The notes beneath the pieces were generated by a model. It worked only from the letters and a program-made list of their open reading frames with translations, did no database searches and was not told where the DNA came from. The translations under genes and the position numbers were made by a program. Of a DNA stretch of 9,031 nt, positions 8,350 to 9,031 are shown one piece after another (within the stretch, counting starts at the first letter, position 1; each line of letters starts with the position of its first letter). This DNA comes from an uncultured Prevotella sp. (GTDB lineage Bacteria; Bacteroidota; Bacteroidia; Bacteroidales; Bacteroidaceae): contig CAKOVA010000069.1 in assembly GCA_934120735.1 (NCBI GenBank), forward strand, positions 1 to 9,031, read 5' to 3'.

Positions 8350-8420
8350 TCTGTTTATTTCATTTTTAGAAAATAAGTAAGCTGTTTTGAGATAGACACA
8401 AAGTAGCTTTTATTCTGTGT

Positions 8421-8987
8421 TTATTTAAACGGTTCCACATACCCAACCGGCATATCCGCACAAGCACACCCCAGCATATTCAACCGGACAGCAATCTTGC
8501 TTCTGCCATCCACCATAACAAGCTCTCCTACAAGCCCTGTCAAGGGACCTTTAATAACACGTACTTTTTCACCACGTGATAAAGGAGCGCTATTCATACA
8601 GATTGCCTCTTCGGAATAGTCAAGCATAAAACGGAAACGGGCCATTTGTTCATCAGGAATGATAGTCGGACTGCTCTCACCGCGCATTACCATATAACGA
8701 CTAACAGTGGAAAAAGAAAGAACCTCTTTACGTTCTTTAGGATCAGCATGTACAAAAACCATCATCGGAAGCAACACGGATTCAACCACTTTACGGCGGT
8801 CACTCCATTGATGTACTTCTTGCTGGACCGGTACAAAATTTTCAATCCCCATTTTATCTAAACGCTCGGCTACCTTCTTCTCATGATGCATACGGACCAG
8901 AGCGACATACCAGCGTTTAGAGTGTGCTACGCCTTCCCCTGTCCCAATTTTAGGCCCAGCACTTAAAGTTTCTTTCGTTAGAATCAT
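8421..8987 (-). CDS. upxY: UpxY-family NusG-like transcription antiterminator
   Basis: A NusG/RfaH paralogue that, in Bacteroides, is the first gene of capsule operons and is needed for transcription to read through that same operon. The protein has 188 residues. After an N-terminal extension of about 25 residues comes the NGN domain: RWYVALVRMHHEKKVAERLD (25-44), then IENFVPVQQEVHQWSDRRK at 48-66 and VLLPMMVFVHAD at 71-82. A KOW domain follows, starting at about 138 (RGEKVRVIKGPLTGLVGELV, 138-157) and ending MPVGYVEPFK. The W-S-D-R-R-K stretch and the first-gene position are typical of UpxY, as opposed to housekeeping NusG. The start ATG at 8987-8985 has an AAGGGG nine bases upstream. A later start closer to W26 cannot be excluded, but no internal ATG precedes the NGN domain. 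Confidence 0.93.
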   Translation of the reverse strand: MILTKETLSAGPKIGTGEGVAHSKRWYVALVRMHHEKKVAERLDKMGIENFVPVQQEVHQWSDRRKVVESVLLPMMVFVHADPKERKEVLSFSTVSRYMVMRGESSPTIIPDEQMARFRFMLDYSEEAICMNSAPLSRGEKVRVIKGPLTGLVGELVMVDGRSKIAVRLNMLGCACADMPVGYVEPFK

Positions 8988-8996
8988 ACTTTTTTA

Positions 8997-9002
8997 CCCC
9001 TT
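8997..9002 (-). promoter_or_regulatory. Probable ribosome binding site of upxY
   Basis: On the minus strand AAGGGG lies nine bases before the upxY ATG. Strong purine-rich sites are uncommon in this group of bacteria, so its presence supports the chosen start. No similarly clear site was seen in front of the other genes whose upstream sequence I read. Confidence 0.45.
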
Positions 9003-9007
9003 AAGTT

Positions 9008-9030
9008 TCCGTTACTTCTTAGGTAACGGA
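9008..9030. repeat. Perfect 8-bp inverted repeat with GTTAC-N7-GTAAC core before upxY
   Basis: TCCGTTAC (9008-9015), a 7-base spacer (9016-9022) and GTAACGGA (9023-9030) form a perfect inverted repeat 20 bases upstream of the upxY start. Two roles are possible. As RNA it would form a stem-loop in the upxY leader, the region from which UpxY-type antitermination acts. As DNA, its core equals the GTTAC-N7-GTAAC pattern that I recall for one class of invertible-promoter repeats in Bacteroides fragilis. If so, it would be the gene-proximal crossover site of a phase-variable promoter just outside the window. The repeat itself is certain; its function is inferred. Confidence 0.6.
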
Positions 9031-9031
9031 T

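Noticed and set aside
1..9031. tRNA or rRNA genes, CRISPR arrays, insertion sequences, integrase genes
   Set aside because: I saw no repeat-spacer pattern, no transposase-like or recombinase-like frame, and no RNA-gene signature on either strand; the window is almost fully packed with capsule genes.

Overview
This window is the promoter-proximal part of a Bacteroidales (Bacteroides/Phocaeicola/Parabacteroides-type) capsular or surface polysaccharide locus. Every supported gene lies on the minus strand, so the locus reads from right to left. The assignment rests on three things: a UpxY-type NusG-like antiterminator as first gene, followed by nucleotide-sugar genes and then Wzx/Wzy-type assembly genes; an AT-rich assembly section; and, with one exception (before upxY), no obvious Shine-Dalgarno sequences at the junctions I read.

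Layout in transcription order: (1) a leader fragment at the right edge holding a perfect 8-bp inverted repeat with a GTTAC-N7-GTAAC core; (2) upxY; (3) a complete dTDP-L-rhamnose cassette in the order rmlA, rmlC, rmlD, rmlB; (4) a Wzx-type flippase; (5) a left-handed beta-helix (hexapeptide) acyltransferase; (6) a polytopic Wzy-like polymerase; (7) a GT-B glycosyltransferase; (8) at the left edge, the first 56 codons of another gene that looks like a second hexapeptide acyltransferase and runs out of the window. Gene spacings run from a 13-bp overlap to 99 bp, with no convincing internal terminator or promoter, which fits one long operon.

How the genes would work together (family knowledge plus inference): UpxY lets RNA polymerase read through the long operon. 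RmlA, RmlB, RmlC and RmlD convert glucose-1-phosphate and dTTP into dTDP-L-rhamnose, so the repeat unit probably contains rhamnose. The glycosyltransferase and acyltransferase(s) build and decorate the lipid-linked repeat unit. Wzx flips it across the inner membrane and Wzy polymerises it. The initiating phosphoglycosyltransferase and the other glycosyltransferases are not in the window and are expected further left.

Points that stand out: the hidden partial gene at the left edge; the inverted repeat in front of upxY, which resembles a Bacteroides DNA-inversion site; the absence of upxZ after upxY; and a drop in G+C from the rml cassette into the assembly genes. I do not see a clearly new type of system. 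This reads as a variant of a known kind of locus. There is no gene-free stretch longer than 300 bases.
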